From: Streptomyces dengpaensis
GTDB lineage: Bacteria; Actinomycetota; Actinomycetes; Streptomycetales; Streptomycetaceae
Assembly: GCF_002946835.1 (NCBI RefSeq)
Contig: NZ_CP026652.1
Location: 3,906,001 to 3,970,000 of the forward strand
Direction: 5' to 3'
Length of the DNA stretch: 64,000 nt
In this document: positions 1-7,177 of the stretch, piece by piece
How the letters are laid out: each line of letters opens with the position of its first letter
Position numbering within the stretch: position 1 is the first letter of the stretch
Translations under genes and position numbers: made by a program
The notes under the pieces: model-generated
What the model was told of the DNA's origin: nothing
Database searches by the model: none
Seen by the model: the letters and a program-made list of their open reading frames with translations, nothing else

Positions 1-19
1 GAGGCACTCGTCAACTTGA

Positions 20-661
20 TTAGCCGCGATCCCCGGGATGCGGGGTCCCGGTCGCGTACGGGTTCTCCTCGCCCTCCTTGAGGACCCCCACGAACGGCTC
101 ACCCTCCCCCGCGAACGTGTAGGCCCCGCTCTCGATCCGGGCGATCAGACCACGCGTCCACTCGGCGTCGGCGTCGGCGGAGTGGACCCACAGGTTCATG
201 ATCTCGCCGATGTGGCCGAGCTGTTGAGGGCCGTCCTCGGGCACGTAGTGCTGGGTGACGGCGCCCCGCCACTCCTCGATCTTCCGGATCCGCTCCTTGA
301 GGAGGGCCACCGCCTCGTCCCTCGGCAGGTCGACGATGAAGCCGATCGCCGCCGACTGGACGTCCATCTTCTGGTCGTACGACGTCAGGGACTCGCGCAG
401 CAGCGCCAGGAACTCCTCGGTGCCCTTGTCCGTGATCTCGTACTCGGTGCGCGGCGGGCCGCCGGCCGTGGACGGTGCGATCTCGTGGGCGTGCAGCAGC
501 CCCTGCTTCGCCATCTGCTTGAGCGCGTGGTAGATCGAGCCGGGCTTGGCGTTGGACCACTCGTGCGCGCCCCAGTACTCCAGGTCGTTGCGCACCTGGT
601 AGCCGTGGGCCCGCCCGTGCTGGCGGACGGCACCCAGCACGAGGAGACGGATCGCTGACAT
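20..661 (-). CDS. PadR-family transcriptional regulator
   Basis: A 213-residue DNA-binding regulator. The first ~85 residues form the PadR winged helix, with the GSIYHALKQMAKQGLL recognition region and the wing stretch RTEYEITDKG; the rest is a helical Vir-like dimerisation region. PadR proteins are small-molecule-responsive repressors, often controlling a neighbouring transporter or detoxification gene. It lies 136 bp downstream of, and on the same strand as, an aldehyde dehydrogenase gene, so the two may be co-transcribed or functionally linked. The ATG start gives the usual MSAIRLLVLGAV beginning. The ligand cannot be told from sequence. Confidence 0.93.
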   Translation of the reverse strand: MSAIRLLVLGAVRQHGRAHGYQVRNDLEYWGAHEWSNAKPGSIYHALKQMAKQGLLHAHEIAPSTAGGPPRTEYEITDKGTEEFLALLRESLTSYDQKMDVQSAAIGFIVDLPRDEAVALLKERIRKIEEWRGAVTQHYVPEDGPQQLGHIGEIMNLWVHSADADAEWTRGLIARIESGAYTFAGEGEPFVGVLKEGEENPYATGTPHPGDRG

Positions 662-796
662 GCGGTCCAGCCTAGAGTGCGGGGGTCAGACCGCCTGCTC
701 CCGGGCCACCACCGCGAAGGCGGTCGCGCTGACACGGCGGACATGCACCCTGTGTGCACCTGGGCGCACGTCCGCCGGGCGACCACGTCCGAAGGC

Positions 797-2257
797 TCAG
801 AACGGGAAGAAGCTCCGCCCGTGCTGGACCGAGATCCACTTCTGGGTGGTGAAGGCGTCGACGGTCGTCTCGCCGTTCAGGCGGCCGATGCCGGAGTGCT
901 TTTCGCCGCCGAAGGGGACCAGGGGCTCGTCGTGGACGGTGCCGTCGTTGACGTGAAACATGCCGGTGTCGATCTGCTTGGCGAAGGAGACGCCGCGCTC
1001 GATGTCGCCCGTGTGGACGGCGCCGCTGAGGCCGTACGGGGTGTCGTTGACGATGCGGACCGCCTCCTCCTCGCCGTCGAAGGGGACGAGGAAGACGACC
1101 GGGCCGAAGACCTCCTGCCGGAGGAGGGACGAGTCGGCGGGAAGGCCCGTCAGCACGGAGGGCTCGACCAGGTTGTCGGTCGTCGCGCCGTGTACGAGGG
1201 CGGTGGCGCCCTCCGCGATGGCCTGTTCGACGGTGCCTGAAATCGCGTCCGCCTGCGAGGAGTTGATGACCGGGCCGATGATGGTCTGCGGGTCGCTCGG
1301 GTCGCCGGCCTTCAGTGTCCTGACCTTGGCGACGAACTTCTCGGTGAACTCGTCGGCGATCGAACGGTCCACGAGGACGCGGTTGGCGGCCATGCAGACC
1401 TGGCCCTGGTGGACGTACCGGCTGAAGACCGCCGCGTCGACCGCGTAGTCGATGTCGGCGTCGTCCAGGACCACCAGCGCGCTGTTGCCGCCGAGTTCGA
1501 GGATCGCGCGCTTGAAGTGCGAGGCGCAGACGGTGGCGACGTGGCGGCCGACCTTGTCGGAGCCGGTGAAGGAGATGAGCTTCGGGACCGGGTGCTCGAG
1601 GAAGGCGTCGCCGATCTCGGCTATGTCGGTGATGACGACGTTCAGCAGGCCCTTCGGCAGGCCCGCGTCCTCGAAGATCTTCGCGATCAGGGAGCCGCCG
1701 ACGACCGGGGTGTTCTGGTGCGGCTTGAGGACCACGCCGTTGCCGAGCGCCAGGGCGGGCGCCACCGACTTCAGCGAGAGCAGGAAGGGGAAGTTGAAGG
1801 GGCTGATGACGCCGACGACGCCTACGGGGACCCTGTAGACGCGGTTCTCCTTGCCGTCGATCGGCGAGGGGAGGATCTTGCCCTCGGGGCGCAGCGCCAG
1901 CTGGATCGACTCGCGCAGGAACTCCTTGGCGAGGTGCAGTTCGAAGCCCGCCTTGAGGTGCGTGCCGCCGAGTTCGGCGATGATCGCCTCGGTGATCTCG
2001 GCCTCGCGCTCCTCGATGAGGCGCAGGGCCTTCTCGAAGACCGCGCGACGGGCGTACGCGTTGGTCGCGGCCCATGCCTTCTGGGCGCGCTCGGCGGCGC
2101 GGTAGGCCTGATCGACCTCGTCCGTCGTGGCTATGGTGATCGACGCCAGCTTCTCGCCGTTGTACGGGTTGAAGTCGATGATGTCCCAGGAACCGGTCCC
2201 TGGGCGCCACTCGCCGTCGATGTACTGCTGGGCCAGGTCGGTGAAGTAGGACGACAT
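797..2257 (-). CDS. NAD(P)-dependent aldehyde dehydrogenase
   Basis: A 486-residue ALDH-superfamily enzyme that oxidises an aldehyde to its carboxylate. Visible are the cofactor-binding region (SPFNFPF and LKPHQNTP), the catalytic base Glu about 254 in ILELGGNS, the nucleophile Cys about 288 in HQGQVCMAANR, and the C-terminal PFGGEKHSGIGR. The aromatic-aldehyde (benzaldehyde/vanillin) branch looks likeliest, but substrate is inference. The ATG at 2257 is preceded by GGGAG; an in-frame TTG at 2269 would lie inside that ribosome binding site and is rejected. A dyad operator candidate lies about 40 bp upstream and a PadR gene follows. Confidence 0.93.
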   Translation of the reverse strand: MSSYFTDLAQQYIDGEWRPGTGSWDIIDFNPYNGEKLASITIATTDEVDQAYRAAERAQKAWAATNAYARRAVFEKALRLIEEREAEITEAIIAELGGTHLKAGFELHLAKEFLRESIQLALRPEGKILPSPIDGKENRVYRVPVGVVGVISPFNFPFLLSLKSVAPALALGNGVVLKPHQNTPVVGGSLIAKIFEDAGLPKGLLNVVITDIAEIGDAFLEHPVPKLISFTGSDKVGRHVATVCASHFKRAILELGGNSALVVLDDADIDYAVDAAVFSRYVHQGQVCMAANRVLVDRSIADEFTEKFVAKVRTLKAGDPSDPQTIIGPVINSSQADAISGTVEQAIAEGATALVHGATTDNLVEPSVLTGLPADSSLLRQEVFGPVVFLVPFDGEEEAVRIVNDTPYGLSGAVHTGDIERGVSFAKQIDTGMFHVNDGTVHDEPLVPFGGEKHSGIGRLNGETTVDAFTTQKWISVQHGRSFFPF

Positions 2258-2296
2258 GTGCTCCCTCAATCCCTCAATCCCTGCGCTGCCGAGGCA

Positions 2297-2325
2297 GACA
2301 TCCGATCAACGCCTGATCGGACGTC
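2297..2325. promoter_or_regulatory. Dyad operator candidate upstream of the aldehyde dehydrogenase
   Basis: GACATCCGATCA, five bases, then TGATCGGACGTC: 11 of 12 arm positions are complementary and the inner eight (TCCGATCA/TGATCGGA) are perfect. It sits 40-68 bp upstream of the ATG of the ALDH gene, the expected place for a repressor site. The downstream PadR regulator is the obvious candidate; this is inference. Confidence 0.5.
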
Positions 2326-2425
2326 ATCGTACTTGTGTTTCAAGGGAGTTGGAGAACATCACGGGAGAGCCTTCGAAGACCCTGTGAAGATCCACAGGAG
2401 GGTCACGCGGCCGGACCGGCGGGCG

Positions 2426-3289
2426 TCAGGAGAGCTGGAGCAGCCCCCTCAGCAGGTCGCGGCTCTCCGACGGACCCGGGCTGTCCTGCTGCAACTGCTT
2501 CAGCGCGCCCTCGTACTGCAGGACGTCCTCACGCTTGTCCAGATAGAGCGCACTGGTGAGCTGTTCCAGATAGACGACGTCCGACAGGTCGGACTCCGGG
2601 AAGCTCAGGATGGTGAACGAGCCGCTCTCGCCGGAGTGCCCGCCGAAGCTGAACGGCATGACCTGAAGGCGTACGTTGGGGCGCTCCGAGACCTCGATCA
2701 GATGCTGGAGCTGTTCGCGCATCACCTCGCGGTCGCCGTACGGGCGGCGCAGCGCGGCCTCGTCGAGGACGATGTGGAACTCCGGGGCGTTCTCGGAGAC
2801 GAGGTACTTCTGGCGCTCCAGGCGCAGCGCCACACGCCGGTCGATGTCGGCGGCGGACGCGCCCTTCATGCCGCGCCGGACGACCGCGCGCGCGTACGCC
2901 TCGGTCTGCAGCAGGCCGTGCACGAACTGCACTTCGTACACCCGGATCAGGTGGGCCGCGCCCTCGAGGCCGACGTAGGTCGGGAACCAGCTGGGCAGGA
3001 CGTCGGAGTAGCTGTGCCACCAGCCGGCGACGTTGGCCTCCTTGGCGAGCGAGACCAGGGACGTGCGTTCCGCCTCGTCCGTGATGCCGTACAGCGTCAA
3101 CAGGTCCTCGACGTCGCGCGTTTTGAAGCTCACCCGTCCCAACTCCATGCGGCTGATCTTCGATTCGGAGGCACGGATCGAATAACCGGCCGCTTCCCGG
3201 GTGATGCCGCGCGCCTCCCGCAGGCGCCGGAGCTGTGACCCCAGCAGCATGCGCCGCACCACCGAGCCGCTCGACTCACCAGCGCTCAC
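2426..3289 (-). CDS. XRE-family HTH regulator with DUF5753 (WhiJ-like)
   Basis: A 287-residue protein with an N-terminal XRE helix-turn-helix (LLGSQLRRLREARGITREAA, then SESKISRMELGR) and a C-terminal DUF5753 domain (about residues 85-280, HGLLQTEAYARAVV and the FSFGGHSGESGSFTIL stretch). This is the WhiJ/AbaA-orfA type, present as many paralogues in Streptomyces and typically paired with DUF397 proteins and RsbW-like ATPases to control development and antibiotic production. The GTG at 3289 (reading VSAGESSGS) is preferred over an upstream GTG at 3334. It is divergent from the ATPase gene at 3588, and a DUF397 gene lies at 4278, completing the usual trio. Confidence 0.92.
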   Translation of the reverse strand: MSAGESSGSVVRRMLLGSQLRRLREARGITREAAGYSIRASESKISRMELGRVSFKTRDVEDLLTLYGITDEAERTSLVSLAKEANVAGWWHSYSDVLPSWFPTYVGLEGAAHLIRVYEVQFVHGLLQTEAYARAVVRRGMKGASAADIDRRVALRLERQKYLVSENAPEFHIVLDEAALRRPYGDREVMREQLQHLIEVSERPNVRLQVMPFSFGGHSGESGSFTILSFPESDLSDVVYLEQLTSALYLDKREDVLQYEGALKQLQQDSPGPSESRDLLRGLLQLS

Positions 3290-3485
3290 GTTCGTCCGCC
3301 TCCCCAACCGTCTTCCGACGCCGAAGTCTGCCACTAAAACACTTCAAGCAGTACTCGTTCGGTTACGGAAACGGAAAGTAGCCAACCGTGCCCTACAGGA
3401 AAAGGTCAGAGGGGCGTCAACAAAGGGGAAGAAGGTGACAGAAGAAATGAGCAATAAGCGGCAGAGGAAGGTCCAATTCGGGCGT

Positions 3486-3514
3486 GTGCACGTGCATCTG
3501 CCCTTGCATCTGCC
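3486..3514 (+). promoter_or_regulatory. Shared upstream element, copy 1 (ATPase gene side)
   Basis: A 29-bp element that begins GTGCACGTGCATCTGCC and contains TGCATCTGCC twice. It recurs in reverse orientation at 4643-4671 with a single mismatch. In both places it lies 74-80 bp upstream of a start codon and reads in the direction of the gene. A -35-like TTGCAT falls inside the element (3504-3509), but the -10 region 17 bp on (AACCAT) is poor. It lies inside the reading frame if translation began at the ATG at 3448, which argues for the 3588 start. Confidence 0.6.
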
Positions 3515-3587
3515 TGTCGCATTCGGAACCATGGTCCCCGCGCCACCGCTGCATCGCAACGACCGCGAACACCCGGGAGTGCCTCGC

Positions 3588-4115
3588 ATGGGGACGAATG
3601 GATCGACCATGCTCGAGCCCTTACGGCAGGGACTTCCGCCGCTCGATCCCGCGGCCGTGTCCAACGCCGCCTGCTGCGCCCTGCCCGCCCGCTTCGAAGC
3701 GGTGCGCGAAGCACGGCAGTTCACCCGAAGAACGCTGGACCAGTGGGACATCGGCGACCGCTTCGACGACGTCGGCCTGGTGGTCTCCGAGCTCGTCACC
3801 AACGCGCTGCGCCACGCACTTCCCTCGGACACACCCCGCCCGGACCAAGGGCCGCCCGTGCGGCTGCACTTGATGTCGTGGACCTCGCGCCTGGTGTGCG
3901 CGGTGCGCGACCCCAGTCACGGCAGCCCGGTCGCGGGCGACTCGGACGACTTCTCCGCGGAGTCGGGGCGCGGCCTCTTCCTGGTCGACTCGTTCGCCGA
4001 CAGCTGGGGCTGGCACCCGCTCGCGGGCACCCTCAGCGGCAAGGTCGTATGGGCGCTGTTCCGGCTGCCACCGTCGGGGCCAAGCGCGCTTGCCGCCGCA
4101 CTTCCGGCCGAATAG
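3588..4115 (+). CDS. RsbW-like ATP-binding protein (HATPase_c_2), TTA-containing
   Basis: A 175-residue histidine-kinase-like ATPase of the anti-sigma-factor type found near WhiJ-like regulators. The N box is seen at VGLVVSELVTNALRHA and the G box near ESGRGLFLVDSFADSWG. It probably phosphorylates or sequesters a protein partner. The ATG at 3588 (MGTNGSTMLEPL) follows a GGGAG-like stretch at 3574; an in-frame ATG at 3448 is possible but would place a repeated regulatory element inside the gene. Codon 12 is TTA, the leucine codon read only by the developmentally timed bldA tRNA, so translation is probably restricted to late growth. A strong hairpin ends the transcript at 4118. Confidence 0.88.
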   Translation: MGTNGSTMLEPLRQGLPPLDPAAVSNAACCALPARFEAVREARQFTRRTLDQWDIGDRFDDVGLVVSELVTNALRHALPSDTPRPDQGPPVRLHLMSWTSRLVCAVRDPSHGSPVAGDSDDFSAESGRGLFLVDSFADSWGWHPLAGTLSGKVVWALFRLPPSGPSALAAALPAE

Positions 4116-4117
4116 CG

Positions 4118-4145
4118 AACCGCGGCGCCTTGTGGCGCCGCGGTT
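4118..4145 (+). terminator. Hairpin terminator after the ATPase gene
   Basis: A perfect 12-bp GC-rich stem AACCGCGGCGCC with loop TTGT begins two bases after the stop codon of the ATPase gene. It has no T-tract, as is common in Streptomyces. It sits between convergent genes and could serve both. Confidence 0.75.
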
Positions 4146-4277
4146 CTACGCGCGTTCACGCAACGTCGCATGACTGTCGCGCTCAGTGGCGGGAGCCTCC
4201 CGGCACCGGTCGCCTGCCGTCGGTCGCCTTCGTCGGTCGTCAGCCGACCGCGTCGGCCGCCTCGTCCGCACCGGCCA

Positions 4278-4562
4278 TCAGCCCGCTATCAGGTGGTCGA
4301 ACTCGCCGTCCTTGATGCCCAGAAGCATCGCCTCGATCTCGGCGCGCGTGTAGACGAGCGCGGGCCCCTCGGGGAACCGCGAATTGCGCACGGCCACGTC
4401 CCCGCCGGGCAGCCGCGCGAACTCCACGCATGAGCCCTGCGAGTTGCTGTGCCGGCTCTTCTGCCAGGCCACCCCGTTCAACTCGGTCGCCGCCATGCCG
4501 TTGTACACGTCGTCAGCCATGCCGTTGTACACGTCATCCACGTCGTACACGTCGTGGTCCAC
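4278..4562 (-). CDS. DUF397 small regulatory protein
   Basis: A 94-residue protein whose last ~65 residues are a typical DUF397 domain: VAWQKSRHSNSQGSCVEFA, then VAVRNSRFPEGPALVYT and a final IEAMLLGIKDGEFDHL. DUF397 proteins partner XRE/DUF5753 regulators, and one lies about 1 kb away. The N-terminus is unusual, with a near-duplicated DDVYNGMA motif encoded by an imperfect DNA repeat (4486-4540), followed by ATELNGV. The GTG at 4562 is preceded by GGGGAGCG. The gene is convergent with the ATPase gene but shares its upstream element, which suggests the two are co-regulated. Confidence 0.85.
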   Translation of the reverse strand: MDHDVYDVDDVYNGMADDVYNGMAATELNGVAWQKSRHSNSQGSCVEFARLPGGDVAVRNSRFPEGPALVYTRAEIEAMLLGIKDGEFDHLIAG

Positions 4563-4624
4563 AGGTCGCTCCCCGGTCGTGCAGTGGCTGAAGTGGCCAT
4601 TGATGCAGTGGTCAACTGACCCGG

Positions 4625-4653
4625 ATCATAACTCTGTTCATGTGCAGATGCAT
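4625..4653 (-). promoter_or_regulatory. Promoter candidate of the DUF397 gene
   Basis: On the minus strand ATGCAT (4648-4653) is followed after 17 bp by TATGAT (4625-4630), a close match to the -10 consensus. The -35 hexamer lies inside the shared 29-bp element, so a protein bound there would directly affect RNA polymerase. Confidence 0.5.
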
Positions 4654-4671
4654 GGGCAGATGCACGTGCAC
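4643..4671 (-). promoter_or_regulatory. Shared upstream element, copy 2 (DUF397 side)
   Basis: Reverse complement of the element at 3486-3514, with one mismatch in 29 bases. It lies 80 bp upstream of the DUF397 start and overlaps its predicted -35 hexamer. Confidence 0.6.
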
Positions 4672-4707
4672 GCGGGGTGGTCCTGCGGTTACAGTTTTTA
4701 CCGGCGT

Positions 4708-4751
4708 TTGACTACCGGCTGTTGCTCGCTTGACTACGGCCTGCTGCTCGC
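4708..4751 (+). repeat. 22-bp direct tandem repeat
   Basis: Two adjacent 22-bp units, both beginning TTGACTAC and ending TGCTCGC, differ at three positions. They lie between the DUF397 promoter and the 3' end of the SRPBCC gene. Function unknown. Confidence 0.7.
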
Positions 4752-4765
4752 CGGGCTGCCTTGGG

Positions 4766-5239
4766 CTACAACCGGTCCAGCGCATTCCCCAGAGCTCGCA
4801 TCACATGCGACCTCCAGCCCCCGTCCATGATCTTCCGCGCCATCATCTGTGCGGGATCGTCCGGATCGAATCCCTCGTGTACTAGAAAGAGACGCGTTCC
4901 GCGCCCTTCAAGTTTCAATGTCCAGGTGATGGTCCAGTCCGCGGGATTGTCCGGATCCGTGTCGGCCCACCGGACGCGCAGCATCCGCTCCGGCTCGTAC
5001 GCGAGAACGCGCACGTCAACGGCGCCGGAGAACTTCGTGTTGGGCCGCGGCACGGACGTCAGCGTGTACTGGTGGCCGACTTCGAGCCGGAAGTCCTCCG
5101 ACCCCTGCATCTGCCACTGCACGAGCAGCTCGGGCTCGGTGAGGGCGCGCCAGACCTTGGCGGGAGGGTGGGGGAAGAACTGATCGACGTGGATCGTGGT
5201 GAGGTCGTCACCGGAACGGGAGTGGTGCGTGGGGCTCAT
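4766..5239 (-). CDS. SRPBCC/AHSA1-domain protein
   Basis: A 157-residue START-like helix-grip protein. Family features are VDQFFPHPPAKVWRALTEPE at the N-terminus and TWTLKLEGRGTRLFLVHEGF near residue 120. AHSA1-like proteins bind hydrophobic ligands or partner proteins and are very often co-transcribed with an ArsR regulator. Here the start overlaps the ArsR stop by four bases (ATGA), indicating translational coupling. It is the last gene of a three-gene operon (VOC, ArsR, SRPBCC). The ligand is unknown. Confidence 0.9.
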   Translation of the reverse strand: MSPTHHSRSGDDLTTIHVDQFFPHPPAKVWRALTEPELLVQWQMQGSEDFRLEVGHQYTLTSVPRPNTKFSGAVDVRVLAYEPERMLRVRWADTDPDNPADWTITWTLKLEGRGTRLFLVHEGFDPDDPAQMMARKIMDGGWRSHVMRALGNALDRL

Positions 5240-5592
5240 GTCACGTCATCGTCCGGCATACGGTCCAGGAGATCGCCCAGACCCCTGAGCCTGTCGCGCC
5301 AGAACCGCTCGTACGGATGGAGCCAGTCCTGCACGTCGGCGAGCGGCGCGGCCTCCAGGCGGTAGATGCGCTGCCGTCCCGCACGCTCCTCCGACACGAG
5401 CCCAGCCTCTCGGAGCACCTTGAGGTGCTCCGAGAGGCTGGGCCGTCGCATGTCGAAGTGGTCGGCCAGGACCTGGACGGGCTGGGGTCCCTGCTCGCGC
5501 AGCAGCCGCAGCACCTCGCGGCGCGTGGCGTTGGCGAGCGCGGCGAAAATCTGGTCCTCGCGAGCCCCGGCCCCGGTCCTGGTCGCAGTCAT
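5236..5592 (-). CDS. ArsR-family winged-helix repressor
   Basis: A 118-residue regulator: an ATRREVLRLL helix, then MRRPSLSEHLKVLREAGLVS as the recognition helix region, and ERAGRQRIYRLEAAPL as the wing. The Cys pairs of metal-sensing ArsR proteins are absent; this belongs to the subgroup paired with AHSA1 proteins. It lies seven bases downstream of the VOC gene and overlaps the SRPBCC gene by four. The large palindrome at 5985-6033 over the operon promoter is its most likely operator, implying autoregulation. Confidence 0.92.
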   Translation of the reverse strand: MTATRTGAGAREDQIFAALANATRREVLRLLREQGPQPVQVLADHFDMRRPSLSEHLKVLREAGLVSEERAGRQRIYRLEAAPLADVQDWLHPYERFWRDRLRGLGDLLDRMPDDDVT

Positions 5593-5599
5593 GGCGCTC

Positions 5600-5974
5600 T
5601 CAGAAGCCTTCCTTCTCCGTGATCAGCATCAGACCGTTGCCGTCCGGGTCGCGGAACGAGGCCATACGGCCCCACGGGAGGTCGTCGGGCCCCTCCACCG
5701 CGACGCCCGCGGCCGTGAGCCGCACACAGTCGGCGTCGACATCGGTCGTGACCAACATGATCCCCCGGGTCTCGCCGGGCCGGAAATCCCCCATGCCCGG
5801 ACCCGAGAGCGTGAAGACGGTCTGCGCCCCCTTGGGCGCGACCTGCAGCCAGCGCCCAGGAGGCATGTCCAGGTCGGCGGTGACCTCGAAGCCCAGCACG
5901 TCCGTGTAGAAGCGCAGAGCCCGCTCCTGGTCGGCGACGGGGAGGGTGACGAATGAGGCGTGAGTGATGTTCAT
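5600..5974 (-). CDS. VOC-family (glyoxalase-fold) protein
   Basis: A 124-residue protein with two beta-alpha-beta-beta-beta modules. It has FVTLPVADQERALRFYTDVL at the start and WGRMASFRDPDGNGLMLIT at the end, the latter typical of glyoxalase/bleomycin-resistance folds. VOC proteins include metal-dependent lyases, dioxygenases and drug-binding proteins; the substrate here cannot be assigned. It is the first gene of the VOC-ArsR-SRPBCC operon and its start lies 11 bp from a 49-bp palindrome that carries the promoter. Confidence 0.9.
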   Translation of the reverse strand: MNITHASFVTLPVADQERALRFYTDVLGFEVTADLDMPPGRWLQVAPKGAQTVFTLSGPGMGDFRPGETRGIMLVTTDVDADCVRLTAAGVAVEGPDDLPWGRMASFRDPDGNGLMLITEKEGF

Positions 5975-5984
5975 GGGGACGACA

Positions 5985-6033
5985 ATAGGTAGGAGATTCC
6001 CTATGCGTCAAGCGTAGGGAATCTCCTACCTAT
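5985..6033 (-). promoter_or_regulatory. Palindromic operator-promoter of the VOC-ArsR-SRPBCC operon
   Basis: A perfect 19-bp inverted repeat (ATAGGTAGGAGATTCCCTA and its complement) is separated by 11 bp. On the minus strand TTGACG (6006-6011) lies in the spacer and TATTGT (5982-5987) at the outer end of the proximal arm, 18 bp apart. A dimer bound to the arms would block a promoter of this geometry. Each arm is itself partly palindromic. Confidence 0.75.
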
Positions 6034-6092
6034 CAATCATCGGTCACCAGTCGTCGGCTGTCCGCCGTAGTCCGTCGGCCGTCAGCCGTTGC

Positions 6093-6479
6093 TCAGCGGC
6101 TGGAGTACGGCAGCAGCGCCATCTCCCATGCGTTCTTGATCGCGCGCGACAGCATGCGTTGCTGCTGCGCGGTCACCCGCGTGACGCGGCGGCTGCGGAT
6201 CTCGCCGCGGTCGGAGATGAACTTCCGCAGCAGATCGGTGTCCTTGTAGTCGATGTACGTGATCCCTGCCTGGTCCAGCGGATTGGGGCGGGACTTGACG
6301 GGCTTACGCCGGCCGTCCTCGACCGATGCCGAACGGGCCGCCGCCCAGGAGGAATTGCGCAGCAGCCGCGCGACGCCAGCGCCACCCGCGTACGCAACCG
6401 CGACAGTGTGGACGGCCGTCCGCGCGGCTATCTGCGCGCCTTCGGCCTCTCCCGGGTGAATCTGCGTGAGCAAGCGCAC
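6093..6479 (-). CDS. rpsR: 30S ribosomal protein S18, cysteine-free paralogue
   Basis: The last ~75 residues are an S18 protein: [20 protein letters not shown], then [20 protein letters not shown], then [20 protein letters not shown]. The CxxC zinc ligands of the main S18 are absent, as in the paralogues induced by zinc starvation. The N-terminus is odd: no ATG, GTG or TTG lies near the expected start (about 6314). The nearest supported one is the GTG at 6479 behind GGAAGGA, which adds about 50 residues unlike S18. Either the protein is extended, a rare start is used, or the 5' end is damaged. I see no convincing Zur box. It is divergent from the lipoprotein gene at 6576. Confidence 0.75.
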   Translation of the reverse strand: MRLLTQIHPGEAEGAQIAARTAVHTVAVAYAGGAGVARLLRNSSWAAARSASVEDGRRKPVKSRPNPLDQAGITYIDYKDTDLLRKFISDRGEIRSRRVTRVTAQQQRMLSRAIKNAWEMALLPYSSR

Positions 6480-6575
6480 GCCGGATTCCTTCCCGGGGTG
6501 CGCAAGTCCTCCTGGTAGCTTGCTGCGGTCGTTTTCGGACGACCCCGGCATCATCACCCACCCTTGGGGGCTTCA

Positions 6576-7100
6576 GTGACTTCGGCGACCTTCCCGCGCA
6601 AGCAGGCGCGTACAGCGGTCGCGGCCGCGGGTCTGGCGGCCGCGCTCGCGCTGACCGGTTGTAGCGGCGACGACGGCGACGACTCCAGCTCCGGCTCCGG
6701 CGGCGGCAAGTCCGCAAGCCCCAGCGCTTCTTCGACGGAGACGGCCGGCACGGGCGGCGGCTCGGGGAGCACGTCCGGCGCCAAGGGCGAGCTGGAAGGC
6801 AGCTGGCTGGCCACCACCGACGGCAAGGCCGTCGCGCTGGTGATCACCGGCACGCAGGCCGGGCTCTTCGCGACCGGGGGCACGGTGTGCAGCGGGACCG
6901 CCGCCGAGGAGTCGGGCACGCGGATGATCCGCCTTAAGTGCACGGACGGCAACAAGGACCGTGAGGTCGGCATGGTCGACTCCGTCAGCGGTACGAGCCT
7001 GAAGGTCACCTGGGAGGGCGGGCTCGGCAAGGAGTCGTACACGAAGAGCGAGGGCGGGCAGATACCGACGGGGCTGGCCACGGCGAATCTGGGGTCTTGA
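6576..7100 (+). CDS. Secreted lipoprotein of unknown function
   Basis: A 174-residue exported protein. A basic start (PRKQAR) is followed by a hydrophobic AAAGLAAALALTGC lipobox, so Cys about 31 would be lipidated. A Ser/Gly/Thr-rich linker leads to a small beta domain (ELEGSWLATTDGKAVALVIT, two Cys near 107 and 124). The GTG start at 6576 follows GGGGG. A strong inverted repeat at 7127 ends the unit. No family recognised; an extracytoplasmic role is inferred from the signal. Confidence 0.8.
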   Translation: MTSATFPRKQARTAVAAAGLAAALALTGCSGDDGDDSSSGSGGGKSASPSASSTETAGTGGGSGSTSGAKGELEGSWLATTDGKAVALVITGTQAGLFATGGTVCSGTAAEESGTRMIRLKCTDGNKDREVGMVDSVSGTSLKVTWEGGLGKESYTKSEGGQIPTGLATANLGS

Positions 7101-7126
7101 TCGCGCAGTTGTTCCTGTGCAGGTCG

Positions 7127-7177
7127 TTCTTGGCCGTGGCCGTGGAACCCTTCGTGTTCCACGGCCACGGCCAAGAA
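7127..7177 (+). terminator. Long hairpin terminator
   Basis: A perfect 22-bp inverted repeat with a 7-base loop (CCTTCGT). The arm begins TTCTTGGCCGTGGCC. It starts 26 bp after the lipoprotein stop codon. It is unusually long for a terminator and contains an internal GGCCGT repeat. Confidence 0.7.

Noticed and set aside
1409..3238. 609-codon open frame on the plus strand
   Set aside because: It is antisense to the ALDH and DUF5753 genes, and is a product of high third-position GC. It lacks any recognisable domain.
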